This document shows positions 45,221 through 55,271 of a stretch of DNA of 64,000 nucleotides, one piece after another. Each line of letters begins with the position of its first letter. The stretch's first letter is position 1. The DNA lies in the NCBI RefSeq assembly GCF_000469155.1, contig NZ_AWXE01000004.1, positions 62,001-126,000 of the forward strand, in the 5' to 3' direction. The DNA comes from Candidatus Micropelagos thuwalensis. GTDB lineage: Bacteria > Pseudomonadota > Alphaproteobacteria > RS24. The notes below the pieces were generated by a model, which ran no database searches, had not been told where the DNA came from, and worked only from the letters and a program-made list of their open reading frames with translations. Position numbers and translations under genes: made by a program.

Positions 45221-46912
45221 TTAGTCATTTGCACCAGACATATGCCGGGCAGCTATGTACCCGAATGTCAAAGCAGGACCAATTGTCACCCCTGCGCCTG
45301 GATAGCTCTCTCCCATTGAAGATGCCGCATTGTTCCCAATGGCATACAAGCCTTCAATCGGCTTGCCATTTTTCTTAATGACTTGCGCCTTGTCATTGGT
45401 CAAAAGACCGCCATTAGTACCGATATCACCCGGATAGATCGGCATGGCGTAATAGGGCCCTTTCGAGAGCGGACGCAAATTCGGATTAGGTTGGTTTCGC
45501 GGGTCACCATACATACGGTCATAAGCAGCTTCACCTCTATTGAAATCAGGATCCACACCTTTTTCTGCATTTTCATTAAAACGCGCCAGCGTGCCAGCCA
45601 AAGCAGACGGGTCTATATCGATTTTTTGCGCCAAAGCTTCAATCGTTCTGGCTTTTTTTAAAATCGTTCTGATGCCCTTTTTATGAAACCAGTCCGGTAC
45701 AATCGGATAAAGCGGTCCCATCGGAAATGTCTGACGATATTTACGGTCAAAAATCATCCAGCTTGGCGAACCATCACCATGCTCTTTATGCCGGCGCGCC
45801 ATAACCTGCCCAGTAACATGATAAGAAGCGGCTTCATTGAGATAACGTTCACCCTTTTGGTTGACCATGATGCAGCCGGGTAAAGCACGTTCTATCGTTG
45901 ATAATCTGCCTCTGTCTTCACCAGGCACATAAAACACAGGCGCAGCCCATGTTGACTGCATATTCATCGTATCGGCGTCAATCGCCATGCCAGCCCGAAT
46001 GCTATCTCCCGTATTAGAGGTAACACCACCCGAATGAGCAGCATTTGGATAAAGTGGAAGGTTCTCTTCCCGCATCTGAGCGTTTTTCTCAAAACCCCCA
46101 GCCGCCAGAACAACACCTTTACGCGCTTTAACCCGAATATCCTGACCTTTGTGGTTCACAACTGCACCTTCTACCTTGCCATCCGCCTCAATGAGTTCAA
46201 CCAGTGGCGACTCGAGCCAAAGCGGTACGTTTTTTTCTTTCAGTGCCATGCGCAAACCACCCGCCAGAGCATTACCCAATGTCAAACGGCGGTCTTTGCG
46301 TGATGTCAAACGGAAAGGCAAGTCCAGCCAGTAACGCGCAAGACTTTTAGCCAAACCGATAAACCAACCAGGCTGGCGATAGAGAATGGCGTTGGTCTCA
46401 TCAAAATGCCAGTTAAGGTAACCGAACAAGCTGGCAGCCGGGCTGGCAAAACGAAGCGTTCTCACATCTTTGCCTAAATCGCGCCCATTTAAAGGTAGGG
46501 GCATGTGGGTTCTAAAACCCTCCGGTGACCCGCCCGGATTTTCAGCATGATAGTCTGGATATGGAAATGCTAAATATTCTACTGGGGTATTTTCTACAAG
46601 CCATTTCAGCATCGGCGCCGCTTGATCGATATAGGCGCGGATGTTTTCATCCGGCACATTATCTGCAGACAAGCCACGGATATATTTAAAAGCATCATCA
46701 AGATTATCATCAAAACCCGCCTGCTTAGCAATATGACTTCCGGGAATCCAAATACCAGCGCCTGATGTAGCAGAACTCCCCCCCCAGAGTGGTGCTTTTT
46801 CTATAATTAACACATCATTTCGGTTACTGGCGGCAACAAGAGCATTCAACATACCCCCCGCGCCCGAACCGACAACCAATACATCTACTTCTTTGTCCCA
46901 TCCCTCAGCCAT
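45221..46912 (-). CDS. FAD-dependent 3-ketosteroid 1-dehydrogenase-like oxidoreductase
   Basis: 563 residues. N-terminal FAD-binding motif VDVLVVGSGAGGMLNALVA (about 9-27), SSATSGAGIWIPGSHI, a central domain with NPGGSPEGFRTHMPLP, and the C-terminal GPYYAMPIYPGDIGTNGGLLTND followed by the flavin segment GLYAIGNNAASSMGESYPGAGVTIGPALTFGYIAARH. This is the KstD family, which desaturates ring A of steroids, but related enzymes act on other cyclic ketones. First gene of the operon, divergent from the epimerase across 192 nt. Confidence 0.85.
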   Translation of the reverse strand: MAEGWDKEVDVLVVGSGAGGMLNALVAASNRNDVLIIEKAPLWGGSSATSGAGIWIPGSHIAKQAGFDDNLDDAFKYIRGLSADNVPDENIRAYIDQAAPMLKWLVENTPVEYLAFPYPDYHAENPGGSPEGFRTHMPLPLNGRDLGKDVRTLRFASPAASLFGYLNWHFDETNAILYRQPGWFIGLAKSLARYWLDLPFRLTSRKDRRLTLGNALAGGLRMALKEKNVPLWLESPLVELIEADGKVEGAVVNHKGQDIRVKARKGVVLAAGGFEKNAQMREENLPLYPNAAHSGGVTSNTGDSIRAGMAIDADTMNMQSTWAAPVFYVPGEDRGRLSTIERALPGCIMVNQKGERYLNEAASYHVTGQVMARRHKEHGDGSPSWMIFDRKYRQTFPMGPLYPIVPDWFHKKGIRTILKKARTIEALAQKIDIDPSALAGTLARFNENAEKGVDPDFNRGEAAYDRMYGDPRNQPNPNLRPLSKGPYYAMPIYPGDIGTNGGLLTNDKAQVIKKNGKPIEGLYAIGNNAASSMGESYPGAGVTIGPALTFGYIAARHMSGAND

Positions 46913-47104
46913 TGGTCAGCATTCCCTCCATTACCATTCCAAATCGGAACGATATTTTACCATCATCAAAAACGATTAAGATTAAAGCCTGAACGCTAGA
47001 AAATAGCAACGTGACAAGTTGAGCCTATTTAGTTTAGCTTATCTTAGAAACCTAAAAATTAACAAACATGTGTATTTTTAGGGGCTTTGATTGAGGTAGT
47101 AAAT

Positions 47105-48163
47105 ATGCGTTTAGAAATTGATACAAGCGCACCTGTGCTTGTAACTGGGGCAACAGGATTTTTAGCTGGCTGGGTAGTGAAACAACTTGTCGATGCAGGG
47201 GCAACGGTTCATGCGACAGTTCGAAACCCAGAGGATGACTCAAAATGTGGTCATCTCAAAACTTTATCTAATACCAGCAAAGGCAAAATCGAATTATTCA
47301 AAGCTGATTTGCTGGACGATGGCAGCTATGCAGAGGCTATGAAAAACTGTCGCGTTGTTATTCATACCGCCTCGCCATTTATCACCAACTATAATGATGC
47401 ACAAAAAGATCTCATAGAACCGGCGGTTCGCGGCACAAAAAATGTGCTCAATACGGCCTGTTCTACATCGAGTGTTGAACGGGTTGTGCTCACAAGTTCC
47501 TGCGCTGCTATCTGTGGCGATACGATTGACTGTCAGGATGCACCCGGTGGGATATTGACTGAAGATATTTGGAACACAACTTCATCCGCTTCACACCAGG
47601 CCTATTCTTTCTCCAAGGTTAGCGCCGAAAAGGCAGCTTGGGAGATCGCTGAAGCGCAAGACAAATGGCGTTTAGTTGTTATTAATCCCGGCTTCATTAT
47701 CGGCCCTTCACTTTCTGGCAAATCAACTTCGGCGACCCATGACCTGATTGGCGGCATGGGAGATGGTCGGATGAAATCCGGTGTGCCTGCCATTCAGATC
47801 GGTACAGTTGATGTACGCGACGTTGCAGACGCACATATTCGCGGCGCTTTCCTCGACCATGCCAATGGCAGACATATTATTTTCAAAGACATTGTTTCAT
47901 TTCTCGACCTCGCTTTAATGCTGTCGGACAAATTTGACTCGAGTTACAGCCTGCCCAAAAAAGAATTACCAAAATGGCTTGTATGGCTCATTGGCCCATT
48001 GGTGGACAAAACATTCTCACGCAGAATGATTTCCAGAAATTTTGGTCATCAATGGCGCGCTGACAATTCAAAATCCATCACTGCACTTGGTATGAGCTAC
48101 ACATCGCTCCAAAGCTCCATGGAAGAAATGTTCCAGCAAATGATAGATCAAAAACAATTTTAA
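47105..48163 (+). CDS. NAD(P)-dependent epimerase/reductase (extended SDR, DFR-like)
   Basis: 352 residues. Rossmann motif VTGATGFLAGWVVKQLVDAG (about 16-35), catalytic Tyr-Lys in YSFSKVSAEKA (about 163-173), and INPGFIIGPSLS, characteristic of dihydroflavonol-4-reductase-like SDRs. Start at ATG 47105 with GAGGTAG upstream. Heads a plus-strand trio with an MFS transporter (4 nt later) and a GMC oxidoreductase, opposite the KstD-like operon. Confidence 0.88.
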   Translation: MRLEIDTSAPVLVTGATGFLAGWVVKQLVDAGATVHATVRNPEDDSKCGHLKTLSNTSKGKIELFKADLLDDGSYAEAMKNCRVVIHTASPFITNYNDAQKDLIEPAVRGTKNVLNTACSTSSVERVVLTSSCAAICGDTIDCQDAPGGILTEDIWNTTSSASHQAYSFSKVSAEKAAWEIAEAQDKWRLVVINPGFIIGPSLSGKSTSATHDLIGGMGDGRMKSGVPAIQIGTVDVRDVADAHIRGAFLDHANGRHIIFKDIVSFLDLALMLSDKFDSSYSLPKKELPKWLVWLIGPLVDKTFSRRMISRNFGHQWRADNSKSITALGMSYTSLQSSMEEMFQQMIDQKQF

Positions 48164-48167
48164 ACTC

Positions 48168-49502
48168 ATGAACAGCCCAAGTCCTCATAACCCGCCCTAC
48201 CCATCCAGACGATATGCCTGGTTTGTTGTTTTTCTTCTCATCATCGCATCTCTTGTGGCCTTCATGGATCGCCAGATTGTCGCCATCGTTGTTGGCCCCA
48301 TGCAACGCGACCTTGGCGTCGGAGACACTCAAATTGGTTGGCTATACGGTATCCATGCTTTGTTTTATGCTTTTGCCGCCATTCCAATTGCCAGCCTCGC
48401 AGATACGAGAAGCCGTAAACATATTATTGCAATTGGGGTATTTTTCTGGTCGCTCATGACGGTCATTTGCGGATTGACCAAAAATTATACGCAAATATTT
48501 CTTGCACGCATTGGTGTAGGGGTTGGTGAGGCAACTCTGACACCGTCAACAACATCACTTATTGGCGATTATTTCCCTCGTGAAGATGTACCGCTTGCAA
48601 TGAGCATTTTTCAGGCTGGGCCGATCATCGGTACTGGGATTGCCTTTATCGTTGGCGGCTTTGTGCTTCAATTAGTTGAGGGTGCCTCCCCTCTGGTTTT
48701 GCCAATAATTGGCGAACTTGCGCCCTGGCAACAGACATTCCTCTATCTCGGCGTGCCGGGGATTTTGCTGGCTTTTGTGATGCTGCTTATTCGCGAACCC
48801 GTACGCCGCCCCTCAGAAAGTAAAATCGAAGGAGCGACAAATACCGAGGAACTGATTGCATTTTATAGAGACAATTCAAAAACTATTATTTTCCATCATA
48901 TCGGCAATCTTTCACTTTTAATGACGGGCTTTGCTTTTGTATTCTGGAGCATAACTTTTTTCGTTCGTGTGCACGACATGGATGCTTCCCATGCCTCACA
49001 AATATTTGGGTGGATTTACATTTTCTTCGGCCCACTTGGCCCATTACTCATTGCCTATTTTGCAAAACATCAAAGCAAAAAAGGTCATTATGACGCCAAT
49101 ATGACGGCGGGCATGCTGGGTGGCATCATCACTATCCCAACTATTCTGCTTATTCAAATTGCCCCATCACCCCTTTGGGCATTTATATTTTACGCCCCTG
49201 CCCTTGCTGCCGTGAATTCACCCTTTGGCATTGCTGCAGGAGCTTTACCGGTAATTACACCACCACATCTGAGAGCCCGTGTAACTGCGGTATATATGCT
49301 TACAGGTGCTATTGGGATGATGTTTGGTCCACCGCTAGCAGGGGCATTTAATGAATTTATTTTCCCAGGCGCGGACGGAGTGCGCTATTCAATGATCACT
49401 ATGACCTGTTTCTTCGGATTACTTGGGGTTTTATTTTTGCATTTGGGGCGCAAACATTACGCCCTTTCCATGAAAAATGCTGAAGGCAGGGATGGAGCTT
49501 AG
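48168..49502 (+). CDS. MFS transporter
   Basis: 444 residues, twelve membrane segments. MFS signature between TM2 and TM3 in SLADTRSRKHIIAIG (about 82-96), and GVGVGEATLTPSTTSLIGDYFPREDVPLAMSIFQAG. Related to the spinster/organic-anion group that often flanks steroid or aromatic catabolic genes; probably imports the substrate of this cluster (inferred). Starts 4 nt after the SDR stop; its 3' end overlaps the GMC gene. Confidence 0.9.
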   Translation: MNSPSPHNPPYPSRRYAWFVVFLLIIASLVAFMDRQIVAIVVGPMQRDLGVGDTQIGWLYGIHALFYAFAAIPIASLADTRSRKHIIAIGVFFWSLMTVICGLTKNYTQIFLARIGVGVGEATLTPSTTSLIGDYFPREDVPLAMSIFQAGPIIGTGIAFIVGGFVLQLVEGASPLVLPIIGELAPWQQTFLYLGVPGILLAFVMLLIREPVRRPSESKIEGATNTEELIAFYRDNSKTIIFHHIGNLSLLMTGFAFVFWSITFFVRVHDMDASHASQIFGWIYIFFGPLGPLLIAYFAKHQSKKGHYDANMTAGMLGGIITIPTILLIQIAPSPLWAFIFYAPALAAVNSPFGIAAGALPVITPPHLRARVTAVYMLTGAIGMMFGPPLAGAFNEFIFPGADGVRYSMITMTCFFGLLGVLFLHLGRKHYALSMKNAEGRDGA

Positions 49503-51123
49503 AGACGTGGCATCCATATTAGATTTTGACTACGTCATTATCGGAGCCGGTACGGCAGGTTGTCTATTGGCTAATCGCTTATCACAAAACCCCGATAACA
49601 AAGTTTTGGTTCTTGAGGCGGGTAGTAAAGATAAATATTTGCGCACAAAAATCCCTGTCGGCTATCTCTTCTCCATGGGTAATCCCAAAACTGACTGGTG
49701 TTACACGACCGAAAAAGAAGAAGGTCTGAATGGCAGAAGTCTCAACTATCCGCGGGGTCGCGTTCTTGGTGGCAGTTCTGCCATTAACGGTATGATCTAT
49801 ATGCGTGGTCAGGCCAAAAATTACGACCATTGGAAAAGCGAAGGCAATATTGGCTGGGGGTGGGATGATGTCCTCCCTTACTTCAAAAAATCTGAATACT
49901 ACTTTAAAGGAGCTGATGACTTTCATGGAGAGGGCGGCGCTTGGCGGGTTGAAAAGCAAAGACTTTCTTGGGAAGTCCTGGACTCTTTTGCAAAGGCGTG
50001 TGCACAGTCAGGTATTCCGCCAACCGAGGATTTTAATCGCGGCACAAATTTTGGTGTCGGATATTTTGAGGTGAACCAACGCAAAGGTGTTCGTGTCAGC
50101 GCCGACTCGGCTTTTTTGAGGCCTATACGGCATCGCAAAAACCTCACCATTATCACCAATGCCAATGTCGAAAAAATCACTTTTGACGGTAAAAAAGCGA
50201 CAGGGGTCATTTTTCGTGAAAATAAAAAATCTGGTCATTCCCCGCTTCACGCAAAAGCACACCGAGAGGTAATTTTATCCGCCGGTTCCATCAATACACC
50301 GAAGCTTCTACAGATCTCAGGCATCGGCCCTCCAGACCTACTTAAGAGTTTTGGGATAGATATTGTGCATCCCCTTCAGGGCGTCGGACAAAACCTTCAA
50401 GATCATTTGCAAATCCGTACCGTATTTAAACTCAAAAATGCCAAAACGCTCAACGACACTTATAAAAGCTTGTTCGGTAAAATCGGCATGGGGTTAGAAT
50501 ATCTTTTCAATCGCTCTGGGCCGATATCCATGGCGCCCAGCCAGCTTGGTGTGTTTGCTAAATCAGACCCAAGTCTCGATGATCCGAATTTACAATATCA
50601 CATTCAGCCTTTGTCATTAGATGCGTTTGGAGAACCACTTCACACATTCAGCGCAATTACGGCCTCAGTTTGTAATCTGCAACCAGACAGCCGTGGCACG
50701 GTGACCATCAGGTCACCTCATGCGGATGATAACCCCGTTATTAAACCGAATTATTTGTCCAGCCCGACTGATAAAGATATTGCCGCCAAGTCAATTACTC
50801 TGACACGCAATATTTTTGCAACCGAAGCTATGCGCAAATATGAGCCCACAGAATTTTTACCGGGCGCTGAACATCAATCGCCTAAGGCTCTTTCAGAACA
50901 AGCCGGTAACATCAGCACCAGCATTTTTCACCCCGTTGGGACGGCGAAAATGGGAACCGGTCAAGACGGTGTTGTCGATCGCGAGTTGAATGTTTACGGA
51001 ATTCAGAATCTTCGCGTGGTAGATGCGTCCATCATGCCAAAGATCACCTCTGGAAATACAAATTCTCCGACTTTGATGATTGCCGAAAAGGCAGCCGATA
51101 TGATTTTGCAAAATAGACGGTAA
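49492..51123 (+). CDS. GMC family oxidoreductase (choline dehydrogenase-like)
   Basis: About 543 residues. FAD-binding DYVIIGAGTAGCLLANRLSQ, GMC signature RGRVLGGSSAINGMIYMRGQ (about 86-105), second signature SAGSINTPKLLQISGIGP (about 258), and the C-terminal catalytic His in STSIFHPVGTAKMG with NTNSPTLMIAEKAADMI. Oxidises an alcohol, substrate unknown. Start uncertain: ATG 49477, ATG 49492 or GTG 49507 are all possible, overlapping the MFS end by up to 26 nt. Confidence 0.9.
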   Translation: MELRDVASILDFDYVIIGAGTAGCLLANRLSQNPDNKVLVLEAGSKDKYLRTKIPVGYLFSMGNPKTDWCYTTEKEEGLNGRSLNYPRGRVLGGSSAINGMIYMRGQAKNYDHWKSEGNIGWGWDDVLPYFKKSEYYFKGADDFHGEGGAWRVEKQRLSWEVLDSFAKACAQSGIPPTEDFNRGTNFGVGYFEVNQRKGVRVSADSAFLRPIRHRKNLTIITNANVEKITFDGKKATGVIFRENKKSGHSPLHAKAHREVILSAGSINTPKLLQISGIGPPDLLKSFGIDIVHPLQGVGQNLQDHLQIRTVFKLKNAKTLNDTYKSLFGKIGMGLEYLFNRSGPISMAPSQLGVFAKSDPSLDDPNLQYHIQPLSLDAFGEPLHTFSAITASVCNLQPDSRGTVTIRSPHADDNPVIKPNYLSSPTDKDIAAKSITLTRNIFATEAMRKYEPTEFLPGAEHQSPKALSEQAGNISTSIFHPVGTAKMGTGQDGVVDRELNVYGIQNLRVVDASIMPKITSGNTNSPTLMIAEKAADMILQNRR

Positions 51124-51312
51124 AAATCAGTTTTTTTAGACATATTTTAGGCGCAACCTTTGACTTACGACGGGTCTTAAGGTTTATTAGGTTGAACCCC
51201 ATTCGGTGAGTCCTGACTGTAAAATTCTGTCTCTAAAAACATTAATCAATGATGCAACAGACGACATGGTTTGAGATAAACCGAAAAAAGAAGTCGTTTT
51301 TAAGGAAATGAT

Positions 51313-54099
51313 ATGAGCTTGCCTCTCAATAATGCTGCTTCATTACGCAAGCAACTTATGCAGTATTGGCCGATGCGCGAACATGACCCGCACGCCAATG
51401 CCGCGAAATTACTCGCCTATCGACTATCTGATGAATTAGCGGCGGGAGATTTAACCCTTCCTCATCTGGAACGCATATTAGCCGATTTATGCAAATCTGC
51501 AGCCCGTGAGCGCGGCACAAGATTAGCTCAGCGCGCCGGGCTGGATGATATTGACAATTGGCGACGACAGTTCAAAAAAATCTTGGCAGAAAAAGCCAAA
51601 TCCGGCTTTACAAATTTCCGAAAATGGGTTGAGAGCGACGCCATCGGTCTGGTAGCAACCGCGCATCCGACCTTTGCCATGACTGATGTTATGACCGCCC
51701 ATGTGCTTGGCGCGGCAACAGGCAAACCTTCGAGGAAAAAACTCTCTGCAAATGCCATTATTCGTAACGAACCGCCAAGCCTAAGCGATGAGCATGCTGA
51801 GGCACAAAAATGCATCAAGACCATGCATCAGGTTGTCGATATTGCCAATGAGATGATATTTGCTCAAGCCTCAAAAAGTTTTCCTAAACAATGGACACAG
51901 TTAACACCCCAGCTTGTCACAGTTGCCAGCTGGGTCGGCTATGATTTGGATGGACGTCGCGATATTCAATGGAGCGACACCATTCGCCTTAAACTCGGAG
52001 AGAAAGCCACCAAGCTCCAAGATTATTGTGACATGGCGAAAGCCATTACAGAAGGCACAACCAGCCCCCCGAAAGGTCTCGTCGATTTTATCGTCGCGGC
52101 TGGAAACGCCATTGAAATTGCCCGTGAGGAACAATTTGCATTTGCGCAAGATTTAAATATTCCCGAAAATCTGATGGCGGCAGCAGAATTGCTCACCACA
52201 TCACGTGCTGGTCGTTGGGTAGATATCTCGCCCGGACTGGCTTATCTCAATGCTGCCATCCGTCAGACAAAAGACCGCAAAACAAAGCAAGCTTGTTTGG
52301 TTCTTCGTGCGCATATGAAACGATGTGGTATGGGAACAGCTCGACTGCATTTACGTGTCAACGCACAACAAGTGTTAACCGCCATTGGCGCGCATGTGCC
52401 GATTACCGGAGATGACCGCCTCAACTCTCGCACCTTTTTGCGGCGTGTCAGCAAATTTACAGATAAGGTGAAGCCGATCAAATCCGACTTTGCCATGCTG
52501 GATGCTCAAGACAGCACCGTGAACCGCCAGCTTCTCCTCGCCGCGCAAATTCTCAAATCTATTGATCGCGATATGCCAATACGCTTTTTGATTGCCGAAT
52601 GTGATCAAGCAAGCATTGTGCTGAGTGCTTTGGCGTTGGCGCGATATTATGGTGTTGACGACCAACTCGATATTTCACCCCTTTTTGAAACGCCACATGC
52701 CTTACGTAATGGTGGACGCGTGGTCGAGCAGATGCTCGAACAACCTGCCTATCGCAACCATGTGAAAAAACGTGGCGTAATTGCCGTACAAACCGGCTTC
52801 TCCGATGCCGGGCGTTTTATGGGACAAATTGCTGCCGTGCTGGCTGTCGAACGGTTACAATCTCATCTCGCCACGGCTATTTCCAAAAGCGGCCTGACAG
52901 ATATGCGCGCACTCATATTTAACACACATGGCGAGTCTAACGGACGCGGAAGTCACCCCGGCACACTTACACAGCGTATGGATTACATAATGAGCCCGTG
53001 GGTGTTTGAGCGTTTCCGCAGTCATAAAATCGCGCTGACCCATGAGTTCAGCTTTCAGGGCGGAGACGGGTTTTTGTGGTTCGGGGATAATCTTCTTGGC
53101 GAAGCCTCGTTGATGCAATTACTTTGCGCCCGTTTCAAGCCAACTGAAGACGCGACGAAGGATGAGTTTTATAACGATACTGATTTCGTGTGGGACTTTT
53201 ACAATGAGGTTATCAACCAGCAGGACAGCCTCTATCATGATGATGATTATCGTTATATCTTGTCGGGCTTTGCGCGTAACTTTCTTATCCCGTCAGGGTC
53301 GCGCCCTGAAATTCGTCAGGCCAGTGGACCACTTGCACAATCAACTTTCACCCCAAGGCGTATTCGCGCCATACCGCATAATGCGATTTTGCAGCAATTG
53401 GGGATACCGACCAATGTGATTTTCGGCATTGGACGCGCCGGTCGTATTGATCCTAACCGTTTTAATATGATTTTCCGTAACGCGCCACGAGGACGCACCA
53501 TTATGGATATGGTATTAGGGAGTTGGCAAAACACACAATTGCAGGTGCTTGCCGCCTATGGTGATTTTCAGGATCCCAATTTCTGGATTTCACGCGCCAT
53601 TGCGCAAGGAAAGAAATCGACACGTTGGCGATATCGTCTCGTCGCGCATCAGCTTTACCAGCGCAACGCTAATCCGAGATTACGGCAATTACTATATCGC
53701 CTGCGTGCCGACGGGGATTTACTATCTGGTATCATGGAAACTGACGATAAAGATATTAGCATCAATCTATCGCATGACGCCGATCGCGCCACTCAAAATC
53801 AAATTTTATTTCATGGCATTAGGCTAGCAGTTTTAATGCATGCTCAGCTCGTTTGCACCGCATTGCCAATTAACGCCCCTCCAGGCGCAACGCGTGCAGA
53901 AATCATGGAGCGTATTTGTAATTTTGATTTGTCCAATGTAATAGCTACGTTGAACGCAACTTATCCGGCACGTGATGAAACTGACTGCAAAAACACTCAG
54001 GATACAACAAGAGAAATCGTACAGACATTGACAGCATGTCATCGCCTCATTCATATAACGAGCCAAGGCCTTTCCCAGTCATTTAACGCTTATGGTTAA
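51313..54099 (+). CDS. phosphoenolpyruvate carboxylase homologue, divergent active site
   Basis: 928 residues, PEPC length and fold pattern. The family His motif appears as TAHPTF (His118) instead of TAHPTE. The glycine/lysine loop SDSxKD is replaced by TGFSDAGRFMG, the arginine loop FHGRGGxxGRGG by NTHGESNGRGSHPGT, and the conserved C-terminal NTG by AYG; RAIP is kept but the following SWTQxR region lacks its Arg (ILQQLGIPTNVIFG). PEPC activity is therefore doubtful. It stands alone, preceded by AAGGAAATG-type SD, with purT convergent after it. Confidence 0.8.
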   Translation: MSLPLNNAASLRKQLMQYWPMREHDPHANAAKLLAYRLSDELAAGDLTLPHLERILADLCKSAARERGTRLAQRAGLDDIDNWRRQFKKILAEKAKSGFTNFRKWVESDAIGLVATAHPTFAMTDVMTAHVLGAATGKPSRKKLSANAIIRNEPPSLSDEHAEAQKCIKTMHQVVDIANEMIFAQASKSFPKQWTQLTPQLVTVASWVGYDLDGRRDIQWSDTIRLKLGEKATKLQDYCDMAKAITEGTTSPPKGLVDFIVAAGNAIEIAREEQFAFAQDLNIPENLMAAAELLTTSRAGRWVDISPGLAYLNAAIRQTKDRKTKQACLVLRAHMKRCGMGTARLHLRVNAQQVLTAIGAHVPITGDDRLNSRTFLRRVSKFTDKVKPIKSDFAMLDAQDSTVNRQLLLAAQILKSIDRDMPIRFLIAECDQASIVLSALALARYYGVDDQLDISPLFETPHALRNGGRVVEQMLEQPAYRNHVKKRGVIAVQTGFSDAGRFMGQIAAVLAVERLQSHLATAISKSGLTDMRALIFNTHGESNGRGSHPGTLTQRMDYIMSPWVFERFRSHKIALTHEFSFQGGDGFLWFGDNLLGEASLMQLLCARFKPTEDATKDEFYNDTDFVWDFYNEVINQQDSLYHDDDYRYILSGFARNFLIPSGSRPEIRQASGPLAQSTFTPRRIRAIPHNAILQQLGIPTNVIFGIGRAGRIDPNRFNMIFRNAPRGRTIMDMVLGSWQNTQLQVLAAYGDFQDPNFWISRAIAQGKKSTRWRYRLVAHQLYQRNANPRLRQLLYRLRADGDLLSGIMETDDKDISINLSHDADRATQNQILFHGIRLAVLMHAQLVCTALPINAPPGATRAEIMERICNFDLSNVIATLNATYPARDETDCKNTQDTTREIVQTLTACHRLIHITSQGLSQSFNAYG

Positions 54100-54135
54100 T
54101 TTAATTAATCGTTATTTTTTAGAAGCTCGTGTTAA

Positions 54136-55269
54136 TTAATATTTCAGTGATATTTTTTTGCGTGCGAGTTTAGCTGTTTCCACATCAGGAGCAAATATAA
54201 TGCCCAACCTTCGATTAGGATAAGAGTCTGGCTTCCCAAATAACATTGCTTCAACACCAATAATTTTTTCAATCTCAGCTACTCCATGAACTGAATAATT
54301 GTCACTTACTTGACTAGCGTTAATGGTGTGGCACGCGCCATTTCGTAAAATTTTAACTGAAACTATCGGTAAATGCAGAATTGCTCGAGCATGCAAATCA
54401 AATTCAGATAAGTCCTGTGTGTAAAGCGTTAATAAGCCTGTATCATGAGGACGCGGACTAAGTTCTGAGAATATTACCTCGTCACCGCGAATAAAAAACT
54501 CGACACCAAAAAGACCATATCCACCTAAGTCATCAGTGATATGTTTTGCAATAACTTGCGCCTCTTTCTCAAGCGAACCCATTTCAAATGTACCTTGTTC
54601 ACTAATTTTGAAATCTCCATCTACTTGTTGATGTTTAATTACTGGACAATAAACAGTTTCGTGGTCTTTTTGGCGGATGGTTAGAAGCGTAATTTCATAA
54701 TCAAAATCAATAAATTCCTCGATAATTACTTTGGGACGATTACCTCGCATATTATCTACTGCATATTGCCAGGCCGCCTTGGCCGCCGAAGGATCACTTG
54801 CAGGAATTGTGGATTGTCCTTTGCCTGAGGAGCTCATCACTGGCTTGACAACAACCTTACACTCCATAGCATCATATATATTCAACATATCATTTAGGTT
54901 ATCGGCATAACCGTACTTCGCAGTATTTAGACCTATTTCGGTGGCGCGATCACGAATACGATCGCGGTTCATTGTTAAATCAACTGCACGACCAGATGGC
55001 ACTACAATTCGATCAGCTTCAATATCAAGAAGCACTTGGGTGTTAATGGCTTCAATTTCAGGAACTATTAAATCTGGATCAACGGAGTTAATATGAGAAC
55101 GCAACAATTCCTCATCTAACATATCGAAGATTAAAGCCTCATCAGCTAACTGCATAGCTGGCGCATTTTCATATTTATCACAGGCAACTACTTTACAACC
55201 AAGCCGCTTCAAACTAATCGTGAGCTCTCTCCCCAGCTCGCCCGAACCGAGCAACATGATCTTTCTCAT
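54136..55269 (-). CDS. purT: formate-dependent phosphoribosylglycinamide formyltransferase
   Basis: 377 residues, ATP-grasp. Rossmann start KIMLLGSGELGRELTISLKRLG, VVKPVMSSSGKGQST (ATP-binding, about 142-156), YGLFGVEFFIRGDEVIFSELSPRPHDTG (metal site, about 253-280), RRLGIIFAPDVETAK. Third step of purine synthesis using formate and ATP in place of formyl-THF. First of the AT-rich block of minus-strand genes; 2 nt after the hydrolase gene stop. Confidence 0.95.
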   Translation of the reverse strand: MRKIMLLGSGELGRELTISLKRLGCKVVACDKYENAPAMQLADEALIFDMLDEELLRSHINSVDPDLIVPEIEAINTQVLLDIEADRIVVPSGRAVDLTMNRDRIRDRATEIGLNTAKYGYADNLNDMLNIYDAMECKVVVKPVMSSSGKGQSTIPASDPSAAKAAWQYAVDNMRGNRPKVIIEEFIDFDYEITLLTIRQKDHETVYCPVIKHQQVDGDFKISEQGTFEMGSLEKEAQVIAKHITDDLGGYGLFGVEFFIRGDEVIFSELSPRPHDTGLLTLYTQDLSEFDLHARAILHLPIVSVKILRNGACHTINASQVSDNYSVHGVAEIEKIIGVEAMLFGKPDSYPNRRLGIIFAPDVETAKLARKKISLKY

Positions 55270-55271
55270 AC

